From NCBI GenBank assembly GCA_012799075.1, contig JAAZLZ010000185.1, positions 1 through 31,839 on the forward strand: a stretch of 31,839 nucleotides of DNA, given 5' to 3'. Both the position numbers and the translations under genes were made by a program. This DNA comes from Bacillota bacterium. Lineage in GTDB: Bacteria > Bacillota > Limnochordia > JAAZLZ01. The notes beneath the pieces are model-generated. The model did no database searches and had not been told where the DNA came from. It saw only the letters and a list, made by a program, of their open reading frames with translations. Shown piece by piece: positions 24,222 through 31,839 of the stretch; position 1 is the first letter of the stretch, and the number at the start of each line of letters is the position of its first letter.

Positions 24222-25157
24222 ATGAAACCAATGCGGGAAGTGTTTTCGGGCTTGAATCCCCACCGACGGGCCCTGGCGGCCTGTTTGATTTTCGGCCTCG
24301 CGGTGGGCCTCCTAGGCGGGTTCAATCTGCAGGGCAGGGCCTCTGCCCGCGGAGATGTGGTTGTGACGGTCAACGGTCAAGACATCTCCAAGGAAGTTTT
24401 CTATGCCCGGTTGGAGCGAGAGAAGGGTGCGGCGGTCCTCGACCAACTAATCATGGAAACCGTGATCATGCAAGCGGGCAAACGAGAGGGACTGGCCCCC
24501 ACCGAAGAAGAGATCGACGAGAAATTCAGCCTCTTTAAGGCCAACTTCCCCGATGAGGAGACTTATCAAAATGTCCTGGCCCAGTATGGGGTGCAGGAAG
24601 AACAGCTCATCGAAGAGCTGCACCTGGTGACGATCCTAGAGCGCCTCACCATGAAGGATGTGGTGGTCACCGACGAAGACGTGGAAAAATACTTTGAGGA
24701 AAATAAGGACAAGCTGGGACAGCCGGAGCAGGTCCGGGCCAGCCATATCCTGGTGGATTCGGAAGAGACGGCCAAGGAGGTCCTCGCGGACCTGGAAGGC
24801 GGCGCCGACTTTGCCGCCGTCGCCGCTGAGAAGTCCATCGACCCGGGCACCAAGGCCCAGGGCGGGGACCTGGGCTTCTTCAGCAAGACGGATATGGTGC
24901 CGGAGTTTGCCGATGCCGCCTTTGCCTTGGAGCCAAATCAGCTAAGCGGCGTGGTCAAGTCCCCTTACGGGTGCCACATCATCCTGGTGACCGACCGGAA
25001 GGTCGCGGTGGCTGCCACCTTGGAAGATGTCCGGGAACAAGTCACTGAAACCTTGCGCCGCGAGCAGGCCAAAGATGTCAATGAGCTGATCAGGGAGCTC
25101 CTCAAGGAGGCCAAGATCGAAGCCCATTGGGAACAGTACCGTTCCGTTGAACAGTAA
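24222..25157 (+). CDS. prsA: PrsA-like foldase (SurA_N + PpiC rotamase)
   Basis: A 311-aa peptidyl-prolyl cis-trans isomerase for folding exported proteins outside the membrane. Residues ~14-42 are a signal/anchor (HRRALAACLIFGLAVGLLGG); the Cys at 21 is within the hydrophobic core rather than after it, so lipidation is unlikely. SurA-N-like helices (~44-165) are followed by a parvulin domain at ~171-260 (VRASHILVDSEETAKEVLAD, GGDLGFFSKTDMVPEFADAA, VVKSPYGCHIILV). ATG at 24222 has AAAGGAG 9 nt upstream; longer starts upstream lie in non-homologous sequence. Confidence 0.92.
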   Translation: MKPMREVFSGLNPHRRALAACLIFGLAVGLLGGFNLQGRASARGDVVVTVNGQDISKEVFYARLEREKGAAVLDQLIMETVIMQAGKREGLAPTEEEIDEKFSLFKANFPDEETYQNVLAQYGVQEEQLIEELHLVTILERLTMKDVVVTDEDVEKYFEENKDKLGQPEQVRASHILVDSEETAKEVLADLEGGADFAAVAAEKSIDPGTKAQGGDLGFFSKTDMVPEFADAAFALEPNQLSGVVKSPYGCHIILVTDRKVAVAATLEDVREQVTETLRREQAKDVNELIRELLKEAKIEAHWEQYRSVEQ

Positions 25158-25159
25158 GA

Positions 25160-26044
25160 CTAGTTCTTAGCGGGGGGGCCTGCCAGGTCCCCCCCCTGGA
25201 CCGAATTGAAAACAAGATAGCGATGGGGATACCCAATTTCAATCCCTGCTTCATCGAGGGCCATCTTGATCTGGGTGCGCAGCTCCCGTTCCATTGACCA
25301 CTGACTCATAGCTTTAGCCCTGGCCCAAACCAAAAGTTCAACCCCGGAATCCCCAAGATTGCTTACCCCCAGGATCTTCGGGCCTTCCACCAAGTCCGGA
25401 TGCTTCATCTCAGCAAAGAGACTCTCTAGGGTTGCCATCGTCCGCTCGAGGCTTTCCTCGTAAGGAATGGTCACTCTGACTAGGACCCGCATCCCCTGCC
25501 CCATATGATTAGTCACTCTATCAATTGACCCGTTGGGGATAATATGCAGCTCGCCGCCAAAATCCCGAAGCTTGGTCACCCGCAGGCCGACCTCTTCCAC
25601 TACTCCGCTTTGACCCCCGGCAGTGATGTAATCGCCAACGCCAAAATGGTCCTCCAGAAGGATGAAAAACCCGGTTATGACATCTTTCACAAGGTTTTGC
25701 GCGCCAAAGCCTACGGCAAGTCCACCAAGCCCGGCGGTGGCCAAAATGGTCGATGTTTCAATCCCCAGCTCCTGCAAAATCATCGTCCCGGCAATGAAGC
25801 AGATGAGATAGCGGAGCAGACTCTGCACCAAAGCTCCTAAGGTCTTCGCTCGGCGAGGATCTCCCGGCGTCCTGTCTTGAATGCGCAGCAAGCGCTCGAC
25901 CACATTGGTGGCGAAGCGAAGAACGATGCGGGAGCCAAGCCAGATTAAAGCTATGTTCGCTAAAGTGCGGATGACAATGAGGATCGTCGGGGGCGAGATG
26001 AAATCCCCCAGTTCAGACCAAGCCTGTTCAAACCAGCCCGACAT
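25160..26044 (-). CDS. Small mechanosensitive channel (MscS family, YkuT-like)
   Basis: A 294-aa channel with three membrane segments: ~19-45 and ~76-95, then the pore-lining helix with its Gly/Ala pattern ILATAGLGGLAVGFGAQNLV. The beta domain follows (VGDYITAGGQSGVVEEVGLRVTKLRDFGGELHIIPNG), then the cytosolic C-terminal domain. It relieves hypo-osmotic pressure. ATG; 31 nt downstream of pheA with no terminator, so probably part of that operon. The stop faces that of prsA with 2 nt between. Confidence 0.94.
   Translation of the reverse strand: MSGWFEQAWSELGDFISPPTILIVIRTLANIALIWLGSRIVLRFATNVVERLLRIQDRTPGDPRRAKTLGALVQSLLRYLICFIAGTMILQELGIETSTILATAGLGGLAVGFGAQNLVKDVITGFFILLEDHFGVGDYITAGGQSGVVEEVGLRVTKLRDFGGELHIIPNGSIDRVTNHMGQGMRVLVRVTIPYEESLERTMATLESLFAEMKHPDLVEGPKILGVSNLGDSGVELLVWARAKAMSQWSMERELRTQIKMALDEAGIEIGYPHRYLVFNSVQGGDLAGPPAKN
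25172..25195. terminator. G7/C7 hairpin at the prsA/mscS convergent junction
   Basis: Seven G's pair with seven C's around CC-TGCCA-GG, 15 nt after the prsA stop and inside the last codons of the mscS-like gene. No U-run follows on the plus strand. It may act as a roadblock or terminator between the convergent genes. Confidence 0.4.
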
Positions 26045-26075
26045 AAATAATCACTCCATTTCCATTATCCCATTA

Positions 26076-26936
26076 TTATTCTCCGGCAGACCTCCCTTCC
26101 CTTTCTTTTCCCGGAAAACGGTTCCGCGGATAGGACCCTAGAATCTTAAAGCAATCGCACCTTTCCCCCACTTTCTCCAAAGCTTCCCGGGTCGGCGAAC
26201 ACAACCGGTGGCCCTGGAGGTCAACAAAAAACAAGTATTCTCCCAAGTAGCGTCTGGTCGGTCGGGATTCGATCTTGGTCAGATTGATGCCCCGCTGGGC
26301 CAGCTCGCCTAGGATGCCATGCAAGACCCCCGGCCCGTCGGTCAGGGGGGCAAAAACGATGGAAGTGAGATCGTCCCCGGTGGGGAGTGCATCTTGGGTC
26401 CCAATCACCAGGAATCGGGTGTAATTGTCCCGACCATCCTGGATTTGTCCATCAAGGATTTCCAGCTGGTACAAGTCGGCCAGCACCCGGGGGCCCACCG
26501 CTACAGCCCGCCCAAAGAAGCGGGCAAGGGTAGAGGCGGCCTTGGCAGTACTTTCGACGGGCACAAGCCTAGAGTTGGGATAGCGGCGGGCCAGATAGCC
26601 TTGACACTGGGCCAGGGCTTGGGAATGGGAAGTGATGAACTCAACGGGAGTCGATTTCCCCGGCAATCCCAACAGATAGTGCTCAATGGGAATGACCACC
26701 TCCCCCCGAACCTGAATGGCTGTGCTCCCCGCCAGATAGTCCATGGTCTGGACGACAGACCCCTCCAAGGAGTTTTCAACCGGCACCACCCCAGCCTGGA
26801 TGTGGCCGGCTTCAAGGGCCGCAAAAACCGCAGGGATGCTGGGGTAAGGACAAAGGCAACCCGGCCCATCCCCCACATGCCGCAAGGCCGCCTCATGGCT
26901 GAAGGTTCCCGGAGGACCAAGATAGCCAACGTTCAT
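26076..26936 (-). CDS. pheA: Prephenate dehydratase PheA
   Basis: A 286-aa enzyme that turns prephenate into phenylpyruvate, the last committed step to phenylalanine. Motifs: GYLGPPGTFSHEAAL, VVPVENSLEGSV, FITSHSQALAQC and NYTRFLVIG (catalytic TRF). The C-terminal ACT domain (~203-270) includes GVLHGILGELAQRGINLTKI and ESRPTRR, the Phe-binding ESRP, so feedback inhibition by Phe is expected. No chorismate mutase domain is fused. The ATG overlaps the aroF TGA (ATGA), so it is translated with aroF. Confidence 0.97.
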   Translation of the reverse strand: MNVGYLGPPGTFSHEAALRHVGDGPGCLCPYPSIPAVFAALEAGHIQAGVVPVENSLEGSVVQTMDYLAGSTAIQVRGEVVIPIEHYLLGLPGKSTPVEFITSHSQALAQCQGYLARRYPNSRLVPVESTAKAASTLARFFGRAVAVGPRVLADLYQLEILDGQIQDGRDNYTRFLVIGTQDALPTGDDLTSIVFAPLTDGPGVLHGILGELAQRGINLTKIESRPTRRYLGEYLFFVDLQGHRLCSPTREALEKVGERCDCFKILGSYPRNRFPGKEREGRSAGE

Positions 26937-27775
26937 GGTTTCACCACCCCCCGTCCCAGGGCGCCAGACAGCCTTCGCACCTGGTCCATCAGCTCCTTAA
27001 ACTCTTCGGGGGACAAGGATTGATCCCCATCACAAAGGGCCTGCCTTGGACAAGGATGGACCTCCACCATCAAGCCGTCGGCCCCCGCCCCCAGGGCCGC
27101 TTTGGCTAAAGGCAGCACATAGGCGCTGTTTCCAGTGGCATGGCTGGGATCGACGATGATGGGCAGATGGCTGAGGGCCTTGACCACCGGCACCGCCCCC
27201 AGATCCAAGGTGTTGCGGGTCGCGGTCTCGTAGGTGCGGATCCCCCGTTCACACAAGATGACCGCCGGGTTCCCCGCATCCATGATGTACTCCGCGGCTA
27301 GAAGCCACTCTTCCATAGTAGCTGCCAGGCCCCTTTTCAAAAGCACCGGCCGGCTGCTCTTTCCCACCCTCCTGAGGAGGGCATAGTTTTGCATGTTCCG
27401 GGAGCCGATCTGGAGAATATCCACATACTGGCTGACCAAGGGCACATCGCCCGCTTCGATGACTTCGCTGACCACCGGCAGGCCGGTCTTTTGCCCAGCC
27501 TCCGCCAAATAGGCCAGCCCCTCCTTGCCCAACCCCTGGAAGCTGTAGGGGCTGGTCCGGGGCTTGAAAGCTCCTCCCCGGAGAATAGTCGCCCCTGAGG
27601 CCTTCACTAGCCGGGCTGCATTGAGGACCTGCTCCCGGCTTTCCACCGCGCAGGGTCCGGCGATGACAGTTAGATGCGGACCTCCAATGGTCGCTTTGCC
27701 AACGGAAATGACCGTGTCTTCCCTCTTGTGCTCCCTGCTGACCAACCGCCCCACCCACGCTGTTTCAACGGCCAT
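26933..27775 (-). CDS. aroF: DAHP synthase, AroF/AroG Ibeta type without FL domain
   Basis: A 280-aa catalytic barrel joining phosphoenolpyruvate and erythrose-4-phosphate, the entry to the shikimate pathway. Motifs: VIAGPCAVES, LRGGAFKPRTSPYSFQG, DILQIGSRNMQNY, PVLLKRG, ILCERGIRT, PIIVDPSHATG and VEVHPCP (metal and PEP ligands). Related enzymes such as that of Thermotoga have ~338 aa with an N-terminal ferredoxin-like (FL) regulatory domain; here the protein starts just before VSREHKREDTVISVG, so that domain is absent. The start is fixed by AAGGGGGGG and the T-box terminator just upstream. Control by Phe therefore seems to lie in the T-box leader. Confidence 0.96.
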   Translation of the reverse strand: MAVETAWVGRLVSREHKREDTVISVGKATIGGPHLTVIAGPCAVESREQVLNAARLVKASGATILRGGAFKPRTSPYSFQGLGKEGLAYLAEAGQKTGLPVVSEVIEAGDVPLVSQYVDILQIGSRNMQNYALLRRVGKSSRPVLLKRGLAATMEEWLLAAEYIMDAGNPAVILCERGIRTYETATRNTLDLGAVPVVKALSHLPIIVDPSHATGNSAYVLPLAKAALGAGADGLMVEVHPCPRQALCDGDQSLSPEEFKELMDQVRRLSGALGRGVVKP

Positions 27776-27791
27776 TTGATCCCCCCCTTAT

Positions 27792-27825
27792 AACAAAAGC
27801 TTCCCGTCCACAAGGGACGGGAAGC
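27792..27825 (-). terminator. T-box regulated terminator before aroF
   Basis: A perfect 11-bp stem (GCTTCCCGTCC and its complement, 5-nt loop) then TTTTGTT on the minus strand, 17 nt before the aroF start. It directly follows the T-box sequence, so formation depends on tRNA charging. Confidence 0.92.
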
Positions 27826-28074
27826 CTATTCCCGCGGTACCACCCGACTTGGCCCAATGGGCCCACTTTATCAGATACCTCCCGCTGTGCAGGACCGATA
27901 TCCCCTTCCTTGTAACGGCGGAAGCCCCGATGGGACCTACTTTGGTTCAGCCCCACAACTCCAGGGAGAACTTCGACGGACCCTTAGGTGCCGGGCTCCC
28001 ACCATCCCCAGCTCTCTGGAACCTTCCAAGCCCACCTACTTTTCCCCTTCATCGCTTTGATCCTATTAGAGTTA
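27792..28074 (-). promoter_or_regulatory. T-box riboswitch, probable tRNA-Phe sensor, for aroF-pheA
   Basis: A T-box leader on the minus strand. Visible parts: the T-box GGGTGGTACCGCGG (27833-27846) whose TGGT can pair with an ACCA tRNA end (discriminator A); distal Stem I with CCAGAGAGC and GGTGGGAGCCC (27990-28018); and a specifier loop with AGTA (28037-28040) opposite GAA. The GGTGGGC after AGTA can pair with GTCCGTC (27974-27980), placing GAAG-TTC-T in the loop. The codon is thus probably UUC (27968-27970), Phe, which suits aroF and pheA. Uncharged tRNA-Phe would stabilise the antiterminator and turn the genes on. Class assignment is firm; codon choice was done by hand. Confidence 0.93.
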
Positions 28075-28080
28075 GCTTAT

Positions 28081-28108
28081 AGTTTACCATATTCTCTCCC
28101 CAAAGCAA
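28081..28108 (-). promoter_or_regulatory. Candidate promoter of the T-box/aroF operon
   Basis: Minus-strand TTGCTT (28103-28108), 16 nt, TAAACT (28081-28086) preceded by TGG (extended -10). Transcription would start just before Stem I of the T-box. Position strongly supports it; the hexamers are only fair. Confidence 0.5.
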
Positions 28109-28146
28109 GGCTGAAGGCAGCCCTTTCGGGCCCTAAACAAAGCCAA

Positions 28147-28989
28147 TTACTCTTTCTTTCTTCCTCTGGGGCCTTCTAGATTCCATTTCTCATTTGCATA
28201 TTTTTCCCGAACTAGCTTGTCAGCCAGCTTCTCTTCAGCGGGGCTGAGGAAACCCCCATCGAAGGCAACCCCCAGCTCCTCTTCCAGCCCCCGAACAATG
28301 GGGGGCCAAACTTGATCAAACCCAGGGGACCCCAAGAGTTCACCGAGGGAAATCGCCCTGGCCGCAAAATATCTTTGGCCAAGACTCCTTTCCCTAGGGT
28401 CCTCAAAATGCAGCAGGGCAAACAACTCTTCCGCCTGGAGCTTGAGGGGAATAGATCCGTGCTGGAGCACCGCCCTCCTCCTTCGGGTTTGGGCGCTTCC
28501 CACCAGCTTGCGTCCCTGGGCAATGATTTCATGCCAACAAGGGGCATCAAAACAAGCGGCCGTTTTGCCAAGTCCCCGCCGGCCTGGGCCGTGGGGGGCT
28601 GGGGCTATTTCCGCGGGGACCCCCAAAAACTGCAGTCCCCGCACCAATCCCCCGGCAATCACCCGGTATGCCTCCGTGACCCCCCGGGGAAGCCCAGGCA
28701 GGTCCTCAGGCAAAGACAAGCTGTAGGTTACCTCCTGATCGTGGAGGATGGCCCTGCCGCCCGTTGGCCGGCGGACCACATCCACCCCCTGCGATCGGCA
28801 AGCGGCCAAATCCACTTCCTCGGATCGCTGGAAGTACCCGAGGGAAAGACCTGGAGGCTGCCACGCATAGATGCGCAAGGTGGGCGGTGAGTCTTTCCGC
28901 CCCACCATGGTCATGATGGCCTCATCGACTGCCATGTTCCAAGACGCGGGGGCCGGCTGGTCAATGAGCAAGCGCCATTCTTTGCTCAC
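28147..28989 (-). CDS. lipM: Octanoyltransferase LipM (lipoate-protein ligase A family)
   Basis: A 280-aa enzyme of the biotin/lipoyl transferase fold that moves octanoate from acyl carrier protein to GcvH. Motifs: MAVDEAIM, RRPTGGRAILHDQEVTYSL, AACFDAPCWHEI (with the Cys of the LipM thioester type) and GRKLVGSAQTRRRRAVLQHG followed by SIPL. LipM rather than LplA is inferred from that Cys and the LQHGSI ending. GTG at 28989 overlaps the gcvPB stop (GTGA) and gives the normal MSKEWR-type start; a GTG 15 nt upstream is less likely. Coupling to gcvP suits its job, since GcvH is the first lipoyl acceptor. A hairpin at 28109-28122 may end the transcript. Confidence 0.85.
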   Translation of the reverse strand: MSKEWRLLIDQPAPASWNMAVDEAIMTMVGRKDSPPTLRIYAWQPPGLSLGYFQRSEEVDLAACRSQGVDVVRRPTGGRAILHDQEVTYSLSLPEDLPGLPRGVTEAYRVIAGGLVRGLQFLGVPAEIAPAPHGPGRRGLGKTAACFDAPCWHEIIAQGRKLVGSAQTRRRRAVLQHGSIPLKLQAEELFALLHFEDPRERSLGQRYFAARAISLGELLGSPGFDQVWPPIVRGLEEELGVAFDGGFLSPAEEKLADKLVREKYANEKWNLEGPRGRKKE

Positions 28990-30458
28990 GATTGATCCCG
29001 CCACCGCAGGTCCAATTGCCTCGCCGCCCGGGTCTCATCTAGCCGCCCCACATGGGTGTTATGGGGAGCTGTCTTGACCTTCTCCGGGTCCCGGGCCGCC
29101 TCATCGCAAATGTCGATCATGGCCTTGACGAATTCATCAAGGGTCTCCTTGGTCTCCGTTTCCGTAGGCTCAATCATCAACGCTTCGTCCACAATCAGAG
29201 GGAAGTAGACCGTCGGAGCATGGACCCCATAGTCCAACAAACGCTTCGCCATATCCAAGGTCCTTACCCCGTACTTATCCTTGTAGGGTTTGGCCGACAG
29301 AACAAACTCATGCTTGCAGATGCGGGGATAAGGCACCTCAAAGTAATCCTTCAAGAGCTCAAAGACATAGTTGGCATTTAGCACCGCATCCTCGCTGGCT
29401 CGCCGCAATCCCCGGGAGCCCATCATCCGGATATAGGTATACCCTCGGACCAAAACTCCGAAATTGCCGTAAAAGCCCTTCACCTGGCCGATAGACTGGG
29501 GCAGGTCATAATTCAGGTAATACTTCCCGGCCTCGTCCTTTTCCACCGTCGGCACAGGCAGGAAGGGCGCGAGGATCTCACCGACGGCAATGGGTCCAGC
29601 CCCGGGGCCGCCCCCGCCGTGGGGGGTAGAGAAGGTCTTATGGATATTGTAATGGACCACGTCAAAGCCCATGTCGCCTGGGCGGGAAATGCCCATGTTG
29701 GCATTCATGTTGGCGCCATCGTAATAGACCAGGCCGCCGGCCTCGTGGACCAGCCGGGTGATGTCACAAATGTTCTCATCATACAGCCCCAATGTATTCG
29801 GGTTGGTGAGCATCAAACCTGCCGTTTGGGGCCCGAGGAGCTTCTCTAAAGCAGCCAGGTCTACTCCTCCCCGCCCATTGGATTTGACTTCCACGGGGGT
29901 GAAGCCGCACATGGCCGCCGTGGCGGGATTGGTCCCATGGGCAGAGTCGGGCACGATGATCTCCCGGCGGGCATCGCCCTCGCCCCGGGATTCATGATAG
30001 GCCCGAATCAATAACAGCCCGGTCAACTCCCCGTGGGCGCCGGCCGAGGGGTGAAGGGTCACCCGGGGAAGCCCGGCGATTTCCGCCAGGTACTCGCCCA
30101 GCTCATACATCAGCTGCAGGGCCCCTTGGACCGTATCCTCCCGCTGGTAGGGATGCAAGCGGGCGAACCCCGGCAAATTAGCCGCATCTTCATTGATTTT
30201 GGGGTTGTACTTCATAGTGCAAGAGCCCAAGGGATAAAACCCCACATCTACCCCGTGGTTCCGGCGGGAAAGCTGGACGAAGTGGCGCACCACCTCCAAC
30301 TCGCCAAGCTCCGGCAAGGGCAGAGGCTCTTCGCGCAGGGCATCTTGACCAAGAAGCTCCTCCAGGGGCTTTTGGGGTACATCACACTCCGGCACCCGAT
30401 AGCCCACCCGGCCTGGGGAGCCCATCTCGAACAACAAAGGTATCTGAGCGCGTTCCAC
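28986..30458 (-). CDS. gcvPB: Glycine dehydrogenase (decarboxylating) subunit 2
   Basis: A 490-aa PLP-dependent half of the P-protein of the glycine cleavage system. It contains the PLP lysine in HYNIHKTFSTPHGGGGPG, plus IVPDSAHGTNPATAAMCGF and GLVYYDGANMNANMG. Together with subunit 1 it decarboxylates glycine and hands the aminomethyl group to lipoyl-GcvH. The split P-protein is typical of Firmicutes and archaea. Start GTG behind GGGGAGGTG, 2 nt after gcvPA. Confidence 0.97.
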   Translation of the reverse strand: MERAQIPLLFEMGSPGRVGYRVPECDVPQKPLEELLGQDALREEPLPLPELGELEVVRHFVQLSRRNHGVDVGFYPLGSCTMKYNPKINEDAANLPGFARLHPYQREDTVQGALQLMYELGEYLAEIAGLPRVTLHPSAGAHGELTGLLLIRAYHESRGEGDARREIIVPDSAHGTNPATAAMCGFTPVEVKSNGRGGVDLAALEKLLGPQTAGLMLTNPNTLGLYDENICDITRLVHEAGGLVYYDGANMNANMGISRPGDMGFDVVHYNIHKTFSTPHGGGGPGAGPIAVGEILAPFLPVPTVEKDEAGKYYLNYDLPQSIGQVKGFYGNFGVLVRGYTYIRMMGSRGLRRASEDAVLNANYVFELLKDYFEVPYPRICKHEFVLSAKPYKDKYGVRTLDMAKRLLDYGVHAPTVYFPLIVDEALMIEPTETETKETLDEFVKAMIDICDEAARDPEKVKTAPHNTHVGRLDETRAARQLDLRWRDQS

Positions 30459-30460
30459 GA

Positions 30461-31798
30461 CTACACCTCCCCTAAAGCCGACACCAAGGCGTCGATTTGA
30501 TCCTTAGTGCGAGCCTCCGTGACACAAAACAGCATTCCCGTCTCCATCTCCGGATACAGCTTCCTAAGGGGCAAACCCCCGATGATTTTCTTTTGCAGGA
30601 GATGATCGTCGATTCTATCCACATCCCCTAGGCACTTGACGGCAAACTCCTTGAAGAAGGGCCTCTGGAACATGGGTTCAAAGCCCTCCAAAGCAGTGAT
30701 CTTCTCCCAGGCGTAATGGGCCTTCCAGGCGCATTGGGCCGCGATTTCCTTAAGGCCCGCCGGCCCCACCAGGGCCAGGTAGACCGTGGCCGCCAGGGCA
30801 TTTAGGGCTTGATTCGAGCAAATATTCGAAGTGGCCCGCTCCCGGCGGATATGCTGCTCCCTGGCCTGCAGGGTAAGGACAAATCCCCTGCGGCCCTGGT
30901 TGTCCACCGTTGCCCCCGCGATCCGCCCCGGCATCCGGCGCACCAGCTGATCCCGGGTGGCAAAGAAGCCCAGGTAAGGTCCGCCGAAGCTGATGGGGTT
31001 CCCCAGGGACTGTCCTTCGCCGACCACGATATCGGCTCCGTAGTCCGCCGGGGCCTTGAGGATCCCCAGGGAAATCGGATCAACGCAGCTGACGAGGAGG
31101 GCGCCGACCCCATGGACCAATTCGGCCAGCTCATCCACCGGCTCCAAGCAGCCGAAGAAGTTTGGATGCTGGACAAGGACCCCCGCGGCATGGTCATCAA
31201 GATGATCTCTTAGGATCTCGAGGGACAAGGCGCCGCCAGGCGCGGGGATTTCCACCAGCTCTAAATCCCTGCTCCTCAGGTAAGTATCCACCACCCGTCG
31301 GTAGTTGGGATGGATGGTAGTGGGCGCCACCACCTTGGTGCGCTTCGTTGCCCCGCAAGCCATGATGGCCGCTTCCGCAAGACTCGTCGGCCCATCATAC
31401 ATGGAGGCATTGGCCACATCCATGCCCGTCAGCAAACAAATCATCGATTGGTATTCATAAATGGACTGGAGCACGCCCTGGCTGATCTCTGCCTGATAGG
31501 GCGTGTAGGCTGTGAGAAACTCCGAACGGCTCAAGATGTGTCCGATCGCCCGGGGAACCAGGTGATCGTAGGCTCCAGCGCCGCGAAAACATGCATACTC
31601 GTCCAGATTGGCATTGCGACTGCTAAGGGAGAGGAGGTGGGGCCAGACTACCCCCTCCGTCATCGGCTCAGGCAGATTCAGCTCCCCTTGGAAACGGGCC
31701 TCCGGAGGCACATCCTCAAAGAGCTCCTCCACCGACTCCAATCCTAGTACATCCAGCATCGCTTGCCGGTCTTGATCGGTAACCGGGGTAAAACCCAT
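30461..31798 (-). CDS. gcvPA: Glycine dehydrogenase (decarboxylating) subunit 1
   Basis: A 445-aa partner of GcvPB with the same fold but without the PLP lysine. Motifs: CFRGAGAYDHLVPRAIGHIL, TAYTPYQAEISQGVLQSIYE, YQSMICLLTGMDVANASMYD and TSNICSNQALNALAATVYLA. ATG at 31798 has GGAGG 10 nt upstream; the GTG nine nt upstream is too close to that SD. The gene continues the gcv operon into gcvPB and lipM. Confidence 0.97.
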   Translation of the reverse strand: MGFTPVTDQDRQAMLDVLGLESVEELFEDVPPEARFQGELNLPEPMTEGVVWPHLLSLSSRNANLDEYACFRGAGAYDHLVPRAIGHILSRSEFLTAYTPYQAEISQGVLQSIYEYQSMICLLTGMDVANASMYDGPTSLAEAAIMACGATKRTKVVAPTTIHPNYRRVVDTYLRSRDLELVEIPAPGGALSLEILRDHLDDHAAGVLVQHPNFFGCLEPVDELAELVHGVGALLVSCVDPISLGILKAPADYGADIVVGEGQSLGNPISFGGPYLGFFATRDQLVRRMPGRIAGATVDNQGRRGFVLTLQAREQHIRRERATSNICSNQALNALAATVYLALVGPAGLKEIAAQCAWKAHYAWEKITALEGFEPMFQRPFFKEFAVKCLGDVDRIDDHLLQKKIIGGLPLRKLYPEMETGMLFCVTEARTKDQIDALVSALGEV

Positions 31799-31824
31799 TT
31801 GCTGCACACCTCCCTTGGCAAGCT

Positions 31825-31839
31825 TTATCCTTCAATCAG
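31825..31839 (-). CDS. Possible last codons of gcvH (cut by window edge)
   Basis: The end of the window reads ...LIEG-stop on the minus strand, 26 nt before gcvPA. gcvH commonly sits here and ends with a short acidic tail. With four residues this is context only. Confidence 0.25.
   Translation of the reverse strand: MIEG

Noticed and set aside
27781..28074. Leader taken as an ordinary attenuator or a tRNA gene
   Set aside because: The T-box sequence, AG-rich distal loop motifs and terminator identify a T-box; no tRNA cloverleaf is present.

Overview
The window is a GC-rich stretch of chromosome from an endospore-forming member of the Firmicutes (Bacillota), most likely a deep-branching clostridial or limnochordial lineage. 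The evidence is gene content and order: a SipL-type spore-coat morphogenesis protein, Veg, YabE, KsgA and the start of IspE in the arrangement of the Bacillus yabE-ksgA-veg-ispE region; an rpsF-ssb-rpsR-yybS-rplI-lonC-dnaD-dnaB block; strong AGGAGG-type ribosome binding sites; many TTG and GTG starts; and a T-box riboswitch. Nearly everything is on the minus strand. Only an SdpI-like membrane protein and a PrsA-like foldase are on the plus strand. It is ordinary core chromosome: no insertion sequence, CRISPR array, tRNA or rRNA gene was seen.

Reading in the direction of transcription (right to left): 31.8-28.1 kb holds the glycine cleavage P-protein genes gcvPA and gcvPB followed by a LipM-type octanoyltransferase, probably behind gcvH, whose tail may lie at the window edge. 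At 28.1-25.2 kb a T-box leader with a probable UUC (Phe) specifier precedes aroF (DAHP synthase), pheA (prephenate dehydratase) and a small MscS-type channel. At 25.2-22.1 kb the plus-strand prsA and sdpI-like genes flank minus-strand DUF951 and ychF genes. At 22.0-16 kb a promoter drives rpsF-ssb-rpsR, followed by a MazG-like gene, yybS, rplI, lonC, aroE, ddl and a small membrane protein. At 14.4-8.7 kb a replication block (dnaD, dnaB) runs into a small coupled ORF, yabE, ksgA, a YkuK-like RNase H-fold gene and an amidase. veg stands alone between tandem promoters and a terminator. At 8.1-1.6 kb is the most unusual part: a signal-less trypsin-like protease, a small holin-like protein, a peptidoglycan-binding/LysM/GH18-like protein that seems to have lost its catalytic residues, the SPOCS-LysM protein SipL, and a MoeA-periplasmic-binding fusion. 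The left end holds a DacF-like D,D-carboxypeptidase and the first codons of ispE.

Functionally the window combines replication and translation housekeeping, envelope and spore biogenesis (ddl, dacF, amidase, yabE, sipL and the GH18-like protein), aromatic amino acid synthesis (aroE, aroF, pheA) and glycine/lipoate metabolism. The best candidates for new biology are the protease/holin-like/pseudo-GH18/SipL cluster, the Phe T-box controlling a DAHP synthase without its allosteric domain, and several tiny coupled ORFs.
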